Below, piece by piece: positions 1-6,264 of a stretch of 11,121 bases of DNA. The position numbers and the translations under genes were made by a program. Each line of letters begins with the position of its first letter. Position 1 is the first letter of the stretch. Where the stretch lies: NCBI GenBank assembly GCA_028691595.1, contig JAQUZA010000073.1, forward strand, positions 1 through 11,121, written 5' to 3'. The notes under the pieces are model-generated. The model was not told where the DNA came from. It ran no database searches and saw only the letters and a program-made list of their open reading frames with translations. This stretch comes from Candidatus Rifleibacteriota bacterium. GTDB taxonomy: Bacteria > Muiribacteriota > Ozemobacteria > Ozemobacterales > Ozemobacteraceae.

Positions 1-859
1 CCTGAAACTCACAGTAGGCACAAGCTGAAGAGCGTATTGGCTCAAACCTGCCCTGATAAATAGCTTCACCTATGTCAAGGTAGCGCTTTCTGGCCAGAAG
101 TATTTCGTTGTTATTGCGAACCAGGCTGAGAACGCTGGCATCTTTAAGATAGATGAAGGTGAGCTTTTTAACTTTTCCGGGCCAGATAATGTCGGTTGCC
201 AGAAAAAGCATCTGGGCGGCAAGCGATTGTTCCAGTTCCTGAAGGCCGCCAAGAGGGGGCTTGCCGGATTTGTAATCTATCAATTCGATAGTGCCATCAG
301 GGTTGCGGTCAACCCGATCGATTTTGCCGGTATATTCACCTCCGGCAATATCGACTTTAAAAAAATAGTCGACCTCAATATGCCGCGAAGGGCCCTGGCA
401 GAAACGATCAAAATAAGCTCGAAGACCATTCTCAGCCTGGCTGCGAAACTCGTTTTCCTGATTCTGGCTTTCAAAGCCTCGAGAATCCCAGTTTTCGTTG
501 AGAAGGTTCAGCAACCTGTCGAGCTTAAAGGGCTCGTCAGCCCTTTTGCCCCGATAATAAGCTGCCATTGATTTGTGAAGAGCCTGGTCAAAGCTTAAAT
601 GCGGGCTTGCACCTGCAGGCCTGGGAACACGTTTTACATGTGTGAAATAAAACTTTTTCGGGCAGGTCTGATAAAGCTCGAGCTTGCTGCCACTCAATGA
701 TGCCTTGATTTTGGCTGGCTTTTCCTGAACCGGTTTTTCGACCGGATTTGCCGGGACTGGTCTTGGTGATGCCGGTTGTTTGTCTTTTTGTTCGAGACTT
801 TTTTTGTGGTCCTGGGTTTTTCTGAATAGTCGCGAAAAAAGATCAGGCTTATCGGCCAT
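1..859 (-). CDS. PD-(D/E)XK family nuclease (RecB/Cas4-like, Fe-S type), 3' end cut off by the window
   Basis: My own minus-strand translation gives 286 codons with no stop before the edge. Residues 1-52 are polar, rich in Lys, Gln and Pro and probably disordered. The nuclease module then starts with SGSKLELYQTCPKKFYF (56-72), typical of the PDDEXK_1 group. His95 (ALHKSM) is upstream of the active site. The core is GKIDRVD (Asp181) and LIDYKSGK (Asp195, Lys197), the D...DxK arrangement of RecB, AddB and Cas4 nucleases. Cys66, Cys280 and Cys283 (CAYC, at the edge) fit a 4Fe-4S site with its last Cys beyond the window. The family cuts DNA ends in repair or recombination; the exact role here is unknown. 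No helicase or cas gene is visible. Start: AAGGAG lies 8 nt before the ATG at 859. The family call is firm; a specific name such as cas4 is not supported. Confidence 0.9.
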   Translation of the reverse strand, partial: MADKPDLFSRLFRKTQDHKKSLEQKDKQPASPRPVPANPVEKPVQEKPAKIKASLSGSKLELYQTCPKKFYFTHVKRVPRPAGASPHLSFDQALHKSMAAYYRGKRADEPFKLDRLLNLLNENWDSRGFESQNQENEFRSQAENGLRAYFDRFCQGPSRHIEVDYFFKVDIAGGEYTGKIDRVDRNPDGTIELIDYKSGKPPLGGLQELEQSLAAQMLFLATDIIWPGKVKKLTFIYLKDASVLSLVRNNNEILLARKRYLDIGEAIYQGRFEPIRSSACAYCEFQ

Positions 860-889
860 GCTGAAGACTCCTTCAAATTGCTTGACAAC

Positions 890-895
890 ATTATA
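890..895 (-). promoter_or_regulatory. Probable -10 element of the nuclease gene
   Basis: On the minus strand this reads TATAAT, a perfect sigma70-type -10, about 30 nt upstream of the nuclease ATG. At 16-18 bp spacing the -35 region is poor (TTTAGT-like). The promoter is therefore plausible but rests mainly on the -10. Confidence 0.45.
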
Positions 896-942
896 GCCCA
901 AAAAGACCGCAAACTAAACCACCTCAACCCCTGTTATGATAG

Positions 943-974
943 CAAAGTGCCTGACTTTGTTCACAAAGGCCTGA
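943..974. repeat. Direct repeats 21 bp apart with nested inverted repeats, possible operator
   Basis: CAAAGTGCCTGA (943-954) recurs as CAAAGGCCTGA (964-974), start to start 21 bp, about two helical turns. CAAAGT (943-948) pairs with ACTTTG (954-959), and CTTTGT (955-960) pairs with ACAAAG (963-968). The block sits in the gap between the divergent nuclease and membrane-protein genes. A regulator binding site is an inference from geometry only. Confidence 0.35.
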
Positions 975-1017
975 TGCGCCTGCCGGTGCGGCTTCGCTTT
1001 TCGAAAATTCAATAATA

Positions 1018-1046
1018 TTGGCAATCTATGAAAAATAGGGTAAAGT
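1018..1046 (+). promoter_or_regulatory. Possible promoter of the membrane protein-STAS unit
   Basis: TTGGCA (1018-1023), a 17-bp spacer, then TAAAGT (1041-1046, four of six consensus bases). It lies about 30 nt before the ATG at 1076, which has GGAGG at 1064-1068. The -10 is weak. Confidence 0.35.
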
Positions 1047-1075
1047 TTATCTGATAATAATCTGGAGGTCGGACA

Positions 1076-1309
1076 ATGGGCGCACTGCTGGTGCTTGCTG
1101 GCACTCTACTGCTGATGATGAGCTCCATCTGGATGATTGGCGAAGCCCTGAAGAAAGATGTGCTTCTCGGAGCGGTGGCACTGTTGGCTTTTCCTGTCTA
1201 CAGTATCTATTACACATTTTTTGTCGATTATAAAAAGGCGAGCGTTCACTTTTATACTGGCCTGGGCGGCTTTTGCCTGGTAATCGCAGGCTCTCTAACA
1301 GGAATTTAA
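1076..1309 (+). CDS. Small integral membrane protein of unknown function
   Basis: 77 residues and very hydrophobic. A first membrane segment spans about residues 2-21 (rich in Leu and Met), a second about 30-49 (LLGAVALLAFPVYSIYY), and a third short one about 60-75 (GLGGFCLVIAGSL). A few Lys residues lie in the loops, at 26-27 and 53-54. GGAGG at 1064-1068, 7 nt before the ATG, supports the start. I do not recognise a family. It is followed after 2 nt by the STAS-domain gene, so the two are almost certainly co-transcribed and may act together. The antisense and overlapping frames here look like shadows. Confidence 0.75.
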   Translation: MGALLVLAGTLLLMMSSIWMIGEALKKDVLLGAVALLAFPVYSIYYTFFVDYKKASVHFYTGLGGFCLVIAGSLTGI

Positions 1310-1311
1310 TA

Positions 1312-1662
1312 ATGATCAATAACCTTCTCGAAATCGTGCTTTCTGATGAACGACCGGGCGAAATTATCGTTAAACTTAAAGGCGAAGTTGACCAGCTTAC
1401 TGTTAAAAATCTCAAAAAAATTCTCGAGGAAAATAGTGCCCAGAACGCCATGGAGCTGGTTTTTGACCTCGATGAAGTTGAATTTATGGCCAGCGCCGGT
1501 CTGGCAATTTTTGCCTATTATCAAGATCTCTTTAACAAAAAAAAGTCTGGCCAGAAACTCAGAGTTATTAATTGCAGCCCTGGCGTTTACAGAATTTTTC
1601 ACCTGACCATGCTTACTGAAATGCTTGAAGTGTCAGAAAAAATTGCATCAGAAAATTCCTGA
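1312..1662 (+). CDS. STAS-domain protein, anti-sigma factor antagonist-like
   Basis: 116 residues if started at the ATG at 1312, which is preceded by AGGA at 1300-1303. An upstream in-frame ATG at 1273 would lie inside the previous gene and adds a non-homologous tail, so I reject it. The protein is a single STAS domain: GEVD at 24-27, the strand LVFDLDEVEF (49-58), then MASAGLAIF (59-67). In SpoIIAA and RsbV the matching motif is MDS(S/T)GLG, whose first Ser is phosphorylated by a partner kinase. Here that Ser is kept (Ser61), but the Asp before it is Ala and the following Ser/Thr is Ala. Such proteins are cytoplasmic switches that bind anti-sigma or kinase partners. No kinase or phosphatase gene is in view, so the partner is unknown. 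The gene ends 19 nt before a strong terminator. Confidence 0.85.
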   Translation: MINNLLEIVLSDERPGEIIVKLKGEVDQLTVKNLKKILEENSAQNAMELVFDLDEVEFMASAGLAIFAYYQDLFNKKKSGQKLRVINCSPGVYRIFHLTMLTEMLEVSEKIASENS

Positions 1663-1680
1663 TATTGAATTGCGTTAATT

Positions 1681-1719
1681 AAAAGGCCCCCGGCGGAAAA
1701 AAACCGCCGGGGGCTTTTT
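1681..1719. terminator. Bidirectional rho-independent terminator
   Basis: An 11-bp perfect GC stem, GCCCCCGGCGG (1686-1696) with CCGCCGGGGGC (1704-1714), closes a 7-A loop. It is flanked by AAAA on the left (1681-1684) and TTTTT on the right (1715-1719). It therefore works on both strands and lies between the ends of two convergent genes (1662 + and 1728 -). Confidence 0.95.
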
Positions 1720-1727
1720 ATGACCCC

Positions 1728-3848
1728 TTAAAATTTCAGGCCGAGAACTTTGAAGATAAATGCATATTCGAAGGCAATTTCTTTGATAAAATCATAACGA
1801 CCGGAAGCTCCACCATGACCTGCGTCTAGGTTGGTTTTGAGAAGCAGCATGTTTTGCCCGGTTTTTGTGGCCCGCAGTTTGGCAACAAACTTTGCCGGTT
1901 CCCAGAAAGAAACGCGTGGATCATTCAATCCCCCGGTTACCAGCATGTCGGGGTAATTCTGGGCGCTGATATTGTCATAGGGCGAATATGAGAGCATGTA
2001 GTCAAAAAATTCCTTTTCTTCCGGGTTTCCCCATTCTTCATATTCTTCTCTTACCAGCGGCAGACTCGGGTCAAGCATGGTGTTCATAACATCAACAAAT
2101 GGAACATCAGCCACAACCACTTTAAAAAGATCGGGGCGCATGTTGACAACCGCTCCCATCAACAGCCCGCCGGCACTGCCACCATTGATAACCAGCTTTT
2201 CCTTTGACGTATGGCCTGAAGTTATGAGGTGCTCGGCACAGGCGATAAAATCGCTGAAGGTATTCTTTTTCTTGAGAAGCTTGCCATCGTTATACCAGGG
2301 CCTGCCCATTTCCTGGCCACCCCTGATGTGGGCGATGGCATAGGTAAAGCCACGATCGAGAAGCGACAGGCGAATTGACGAAAAATATGGGTCGAAAGAT
2401 GAACCATACGACCCATATGCCGTCAGATAAAGATTTTTTGGTTTGCTGTCGTGTGTGTCTTTGCGGTAAACAAGAGAAACAGGTATCATGGTTCCGTCGT
2501 CGGCCTTGGCAAAAATTCGCTCAGATTTATAGTTTTCAGACTTAAAAGTGCCGAGCACCTCGGTCTGTTTCTTCATCTCGGCCTTTTCGGTCGCCATGTC
2601 GAAGTCGTAGACGGTTTCTGGTGTGGTCAGTGAAAAATAGTGATAGCGCAACAGGGTTGTGTTGAATTCAGGGTTGCTGTCAATAGAAACGCTATAAACA
2701 GCTTCAGGAAAAGGAATGAACTTGAACTCACCCGTTTTGCAATTATGATACCTGATCTGTTGCAGACCATTCTCACGCTCAGAGATGACCAGATGGTCGG
2801 CAAATTCGTCGAGGTCATCGATGAGAACGTTGTCACGGGCAGGAATGAATTCTTCCCAGCTTGGGGTGGCGATTGAATCGGTGCGGGTGCGCATTATCTT
2901 GAAATTAACTGCATTTTCATTGGTCAAAATATAAAAATACTCATTATGGCAGACCAGACCATACTCGATGCCTTTTTCGCGTGCTCTGAAAATCTTGAAT
3001 TCGCCTTCCGGGTCAGTTGCCTCTAAATATCTTACCTCTGAGGTTGTCGAACTGCTTGACGAAATAAGTAGATATTTGCGGTTGCGACTTTTGCCGATGC
3101 CTGTCCAGAACTGGCCGTCCTTTTCTTCGTAGACATTTTTGTCTTCTTCAACCGCTTTGCCGAGAACATGTCTTTTTATAAGGCAGGCGCGGCCTGTGTC
3201 ATCCATGAGAGTGTAGAAAACGGTTTTATTATCGGCCGCCCACTGAACTCCGTAAGTGGTTGAAGCTATTGTGTCCGGGTAGGTTTCTCCGGTTACCAGG
3301 TTTACAAAGCCGAGTTCAAATTTCTCTGCCCCAGAGGTGTCGGTTGAATAGGCCAGAATGTTGTGGTCGGGGCTTACTTTAAGCGCGCCGACAGCAAAAT
3401 ATGGCTTGCCCTCGGCAAATTTGTTCTCATCAAAAATGATTTCTTCTGGCGAGCCTTCTTCAACGCCACGTCGACAATGAATTTTGTATTGCTTGCCTTC
3501 TTCAGTGCGGCTGTAATAGGTGTAAGTGTCGATACGCTGGGGCACAGAAAGATCCGTTTCTTTTATGCGGCTCTTCATTTCTTCAAAAAGCTGATTCTGC
3601 AATTCTTCGGTATCTTTCATTACTTCAGAGGTGTAGAGGTTTTCAGCTTTTAAATAGTTCATCACTTCCGGGCTTTCACGGTTGCGTAGCCAGGCGTAGT
3701 GATCGACAAGTTTTTTGCCGTGCACCTCGGTAACCTTTGGCTCTTTACGAGCCGTCGGCGGGGTGGGGGAAGATGCAGGTTCTGCGATGGCAGCAACCGA
3801 AAGAACAGTTCCGGCAGTTATAAGAGCAAGTAAAAGAGTCAGTTTCAT
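1728..3848 (-). CDS. ptrB: Oligopeptidase B-type S9A peptidase with signal peptide
   Basis: A 706-residue serine peptidase of the prolyl oligopeptidase family, closest in motifs to oligopeptidase B (protease II), which cuts short peptides after Lys/Arg. Residues 1-22 look like a signal peptide (MKLTLLLALI...AIA), so the enzyme is probably exported. No lipobox Cys is seen. The N-terminal helix (HYAWLRNRES...VMNYL) and a beta-propeller region (about 65-430) precede the alpha/beta-hydrolase domain. The catalytic Ser558 is in NGGSAGG, Asp643 in GGLNDPRV and His678 in DAGHGG. The acidic segment REEYEEWGNP before the Asp is the region that selects basic substrates in the family. Start: a GTG 12 nt upstream (3860) is in frame, but GTGAGG looks like the SD (GAGG, 6 nt before the ATG at 3848), so I choose the ATG. 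Length is normal for the family. The gene stands alone between a shared terminator and its own promoter. Oligopeptidase B is firm; the exact cleavage specificity is inferred. Confidence 0.93.
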   Translation of the reverse strand: MKLTLLLALITAGTVLSVAAIAEPASSPTPPTARKEPKVTEVHGKKLVDHYAWLRNRESPEVMNYLKAENLYTSEVMKDTEELQNQLFEEMKSRIKETDLSVPQRIDTYTYYSRTEEGKQYKIHCRRGVEEGSPEEIIFDENKFAEGKPYFAVGALKVSPDHNILAYSTDTSGAEKFELGFVNLVTGETYPDTIASTTYGVQWAADNKTVFYTLMDDTGRACLIKRHVLGKAVEEDKNVYEEKDGQFWTGIGKSRNRKYLLISSSSSTTSEVRYLEATDPEGEFKIFRAREKGIEYGLVCHNEYFYILTNENAVNFKIMRTRTDSIATPSWEEFIPARDNVLIDDLDEFADHLVISERENGLQQIRYHNCKTGEFKFIPFPEAVYSVSIDSNPEFNTTLLRYHYFSLTTPETVYDFDMATEKAEMKKQTEVLGTFKSENYKSERIFAKADDGTMIPVSLVYRKDTHDSKPKNLYLTAYGSYGSSFDPYFSSIRLSLLDRGFTYAIAHIRGGQEMGRPWYNDGKLLKKKNTFSDFIACAEHLITSGHTSKEKLVINGGSAGGLLMGAVVNMRPDLFKVVVADVPFVDVMNTMLDPSLPLVREEYEEWGNPEEKEFFDYMLSYSPYDNISAQNYPDMLVTGGLNDPRVSFWEPAKFVAKLRATKTGQNMLLLKTNLDAGHGGASGRYDFIKEIAFEYAFIFKVLGLKF

Positions 3849-3868
3849 TTTTTTCCTCACGACAATTG

Positions 3869-3882
3869 GACCCGTGCGGGTC
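3869..3882. promoter_or_regulatory. Palindrome at the predicted start of the peptidase transcript
   Basis: GACCCG-TG-CGGGTC: perfect 6-bp arms around a 2-bp centre. It lies just downstream of the predicted -10 (3885-3890), so it covers the expected transcription start and the first leader bases. It could be an operator; the 2-nt loop makes an RNA hairpin less likely. No terminator-like T run follows. Confidence 0.35.
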
Positions 3883-3884
3883 GC

Positions 3885-3913
3885 TTAATATCCACACCAA
3901 AAAGAACTTTCAA
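3885..3913 (-). promoter_or_regulatory. Promoter of the oligopeptidase gene
   Basis: Read on the minus strand: TTGAAA (3913-3908), a 17-bp spacer, then TATTAA (3890-3885). Spacing is optimal and the -35 matches in five of six positions. It sits about 37-65 nt upstream of the ATG at 3848. Confidence 0.6.
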
Positions 3914-3954
3914 GATATTTATCCAGAATCAGGCTCTTGCCTGAGCAGGTATTC

Positions 3955-3960
3955 TATAAT
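3955..3960 (+). promoter_or_regulatory. Probable -10 element of the 4020-6259 operon
   Basis: A perfect TATAAT about 60 nt upstream of the ATG at 4020. The -35 region at proper spacing is poor (GGCTCT-like); TTGCCT at 3937-3942 is only 12 bp away. It is divergent to the oligopeptidase promoter. Confidence 0.45.
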
Positions 3961-4019
3961 AAATTGTCTTTGATATGTTAAATTGTTTTCATCGCTCTAA
4001 AAGTGAAAGGAATCATTTC

Positions 4020-4850
4020 ATGAAACGGTTTTTCCGGATTCGCCTGATAATCATGCTTCTTGCTCTGACAGCTGTTATACCCATGACAGCCTCGGCTTTG
4101 ATGATCAAAAACCCCGACGAAATAAAAGTCGATGGTCTGGTAAGTTTTGGTGAAGATGGCGCGGCCTGGTTGAGCTGGAATGGGCATGAAATGCTGGTGA
4201 CCGCAGGCTATATGATCGGCACCGACCTGAGAGTGGTGGCAGTGCGTCACGATAGCGTCGTTCTCTATCGTTCAGAAGCAAAGCACTATCATGTTCTGGT
4301 GCCTGAGGTAAGTCTACCGGGCAAAGACCGCTCTGACATAATCTGGACCCTGCCGATGCAGATCTGGAAGTTAACCAGACTGGTGGCTCTCGCACATCGC
4401 AAAGATTACATCTGTCATTATTCAACCGGTTCGCAGAATGCTGTCAGGCAACATACCCGCTCACTCGAAGGTATGATGGAACATGTTGTCACCCCCCATC
4501 ATAGATTCTACCCCCGTCGCGGGCTGATTTTTGTCGCACCGGTGCATGTTCATGGCACCGGCTGGAAACATCTGATGGAGCGCATTCAAAAATATCGCAG
4601 CAGGACTCTGGCCGACTGGTTCCCGGTTTTAAATGAGAAGGGCACCATAATTAGCGATGGTAAACCCCTCGATCAGGCCCTGCAAAAAATAGCCTTTTCG
4701 ACCGGGGTGGCTATAAAATGGCAAAAGCCTGTTATTATGCCTTTGTTCTGCTCGTTGCGTGACAGACCCTGGCACGAAATTCTTGCAGCCACCATCTTGT
4801 TTAACGGCCTTGAAATCATTCCCGGTCGCGAAGGTCTGGAGATCAGGTAA
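4020..4850 (+). CDS. Exported protein with GspC/PilP-like and secretin-N/STN-like regions
   Basis: 276 residues from the ATG at 4020, which has AAAGGA at 4006-4011. An in-frame ATG at 3975 lacks an SD and would place 15 polar residues before the signal peptide. Residues 1-26 form a signal peptide (RIRLIIMLLALTAVIPMTASA). Residues 35-95 (VDGLVSFGEDGAAWLSWNG, then a 'GYMIGTDLRVVAVRHDSVVLY' pattern) resemble the small beta-domain of GspC/PilP inner-membrane components. Residues 216-276 (PLDQALQKIAFSTGVAIKW, then RPWHEILAATILFNGLEI) follow the pattern of secretin N0/STN domains: helix, 'tG', strand, 'pw.eiL...l..ngl'. The middle (about 100-205), including IWKLTRLVALAHR, is unrecognised. A periplasmic role in an envelope or secretion complex is inferred from pattern only; no secretin gene is in view. 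Its TAA overlaps the next ATG by one base. Confidence 0.75.
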   Translation: MKRFFRIRLIIMLLALTAVIPMTASALMIKNPDEIKVDGLVSFGEDGAAWLSWNGHEMLVTAGYMIGTDLRVVAVRHDSVVLYRSEAKHYHVLVPEVSLPGKDRSDIIWTLPMQIWKLTRLVALAHRKDYICHYSTGSQNAVRQHTRSLEGMMEHVVTPHHRFYPRRGLIFVAPVHVHGTGWKHLMERIQKYRSRTLADWFPVLNEKGTIISDGKPLDQALQKIAFSTGVAIKWQKPVIMPLFCSLRDRPWHEILAATILFNGLEIIPGREGLEIR

Positions 4851-5722
4851 TGCTTAAACTGGGGCGCTTTCTGCTGGGGGTAATGACCGTCACGCTGCTG
4901 TTGGTAGCAGCTTCGGTAACTCAAAGTTATGCACAGATCAAGGAACTGCCGGTTTATAACGAATGGCAGGGCCGAAACAGCACATTTAAAGCAGAGCGCC
5001 CTTTTTTCCTTATTCGTGACATTCACGATCTGAACCTTTTCTGGGCGAAATCAGGCGCCGATGAGCCCGCACCGGGCATTGATTTTAGCAGGTTCATGCT
5101 GCTGGTATGGTGCCCGGGATCTTCATTGTTTGATTTTGTGCCCGTAAGTGTCGAGCGCTTTCTCTATAAAGAGGGCAACTACTTCGCTCTTATGCAATTT
5201 GAACGCAAAGATACCGGTGGGTTCTGGCGCAATCCCTTTATGGCGACAATGCTGCCGCGGGTAACCAGCGGCGACATATTTATTATGCGCAAAGTAACTC
5301 ATGGTGCTCATAGAGTTTCCTGGAAGCCGTTCTTCACAATCTGGGATATGAGCGGTCAGCGAAAGCGTCCATTTGAAGTGGCCAGATTTGAACAGCCCCC
5401 TGAAAAACCAGGTTTTATAGCTCATGCGCCAGAACCGGCGGAAAAAGAACCCCCGGCGGCATCTTCAGTCGTTCAAAGCCCTCAGGTTGTTTCTCAACCC
5501 GCAGGCCAGTCTGCACAAACAGAAGTGGCCAGTTCCAGGGCAACTGCTGTTTCCGGTTCTTCGGGCACCTCATCGCAGGCTCAGGTTAACAAGAGCAGCG
5601 CCATAGAAGACTGGCCCGATGTAAAACCTGTCGCTGAAACCTCTTCTAAGCCTGCAAGCCAGCCGGTTAAGAAGATCGATGAAGATCCTCTTTTTGGCAC
5701 AGAATTCGATATTACTTTTTAA
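4850..5722 (+). CDS. Exported PrcB-like protein with low-complexity C-terminal tail
   Basis: 290 residues. GGAG at 4838-4841 lies 8 nt before the ATG, which overlaps the previous stop (TAATG), so translation is probably coupled. Residues 1-28 form a signal peptide ending ...SYA. Residues 52-148 (FFLIRDIHDLNLFWAKSG, then IDFSRFMLLVWCPGS and later GDIFIMRKV) resemble the globular part of PrcB-type proteins: 'i....ef..lw' followed by 'vDFs...vl.v..g'. This is a weak, pattern-level match. From about 180 to 275 the chain is rich in Pro, Ser, Ala, Gln and Thr and probably disordered. It ends with an acidic and hydrophobic tip, DEDPLFGTEFDITF, that could be a docking peptide. PrcB proteins are known from protease complexes of oral spirochetes. 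No matching protease is adjacent, so the role here is unknown; a link with the preceding envelope protein is the best contextual guess. Confidence 0.7.
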   Translation: MLKLGRFLLGVMTVTLLLVAASVTQSYAQIKELPVYNEWQGRNSTFKAERPFFLIRDIHDLNLFWAKSGADEPAPGIDFSRFMLLVWCPGSSLFDFVPVSVERFLYKEGNYFALMQFERKDTGGFWRNPFMATMLPRVTSGDIFIMRKVTHGAHRVSWKPFFTIWDMSGQRKRPFEVARFEQPPEKPGFIAHAPEPAEKEPPAASSVVQSPQVVSQPAGQSAQTEVASSRATAVSGSSGTSSQAQVNKSSAIEDWPDVKPVAETSSKPASQPVKKIDEDPLFGTEFDITF

Positions 5723-5734
5723 CGGGAGTAGAGA

Positions 5735-6259
5735 ATGATTCATGCATACATCGGTGATGGCAAAGGAAAAACGACCGCAGCCATCGGTTTGATGATCAGG
5801 GCTTACGGGGCCGGTCGCAGGGTCGGGGTTATTTTCTTCGATAAGGGCAGCGAAACCTACCGTCACAATGAGCTGGTCGTTCTTGACCGTCTGGGTATCG
5901 AATACCATATCACCGGCAACGAGCGCATGAGACCCGATGGGAGTTTCCGCTTTGAAGTAATTGACCAGGATATCTCCGAGGCTGAACGCGGCATAATTTT
6001 GGCCGAAAAACTCATCAAATCAGAAAATCTTGATTTGCTGGTTCTTGACGAAGCGCTAAGCACCATGACATACGGAATGCTTGAAAAAAGTTCTCTTCTT
6101 AAGCTGATTGAACAGACACCCGAAAAACTTGAACTGGTTTTGACCGGTCGCTGTGATGATGAGCAGATTCTCGAGCAGGCCGACCTGATAACCAGCATGG
6201 TGAAACAGAAGCACTATTTCGACAAAGGCGTTCAGGCCAGACCTGGCATCGAGTATTAA
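5735..6259 (+). CDS. cobO: ATP:cob(I)alamin (corrinoid) adenosyltransferase, CobA/CobO/BtuR type
   Basis: 174 residues, normal or slightly short for the family. It transfers the 5'-deoxyadenosyl group of ATP to cobalt of cob(I)alamin or cob(I)yrinic acid a,c-diamide, in coenzyme B12 synthesis or salvage, in the cytoplasm. The P-loop GDGKGKTTAA starts at residue 7. GRRVGVIFFDKG (27-38) is the usual second segment, LLVLDEA (101-107) the acidic motif, VLTGR 135-139, and the closing KHYFDKGVQARPGIEY (159-174) is the family signature. GGGAG at 5724-5728, 6 nt before the ATG, supports the start. It follows the PrcB-like gene after 12 nt, so it shares that operon, although no other cobalamin gene is visible. 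This suggests scavenging or a chance operon. The symbol follows the family (cobA, cobO and btuR are used for the same enzyme type). Confidence 0.93.
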   Translation: MIHAYIGDGKGKTTAAIGLMIRAYGAGRRVGVIFFDKGSETYRHNELVVLDRLGIEYHITGNERMRPDGSFRFEVIDQDISEAERGIILAEKLIKSENLDLLVLDEALSTMTYGMLEKSSLLKLIEQTPEKLELVLTGRCDDEQILEQADLITSMVKQKHYFDKGVQARPGIEY

Positions 6260-6264
6260 GGCCG

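Noticed and set aside
227..571. Plus-strand 114-codon frame opposite the nuclease
   Set aside because: It is antisense to a clear PD-(D/E)XK gene, lacks an SD and resembles no family.
1..859. Naming the nuclease cas4
   Set aside because: No CRISPR array or other cas gene is visible, and the same motifs occur in many non-CRISPR PD-(D/E)XK nucleases.
882..910. Plus-strand TTGACA at 882-887 as a promoter
   Set aside because: No -10 is found at 16-18 bp; it overlaps the minus-strand promoter and leader of the nuclease.
1273..1311. Upstream start for the STAS protein
   Set aside because: It lies inside the preceding membrane-protein gene. The ATG at 1312 has an SD and begins the STAS fold.
3849..3860. 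GTG start of the oligopeptidase
   Set aside because: The GTGAGG bases serve as the SD for the ATG at 3848. The signal peptide is complete from that ATG.
3937..3960. TTGCCT-TATAAT as a full promoter
   Set aside because: The spacer is only 12 bp, too short for a sigma70 pair. I keep the -10 alone.
3975..4019. ATG at 3975 as start of the envelope protein
   Set aside because: No SD precedes it and it would put polar residues before the signal peptide. The ATG at 4020 follows AAAGGA.
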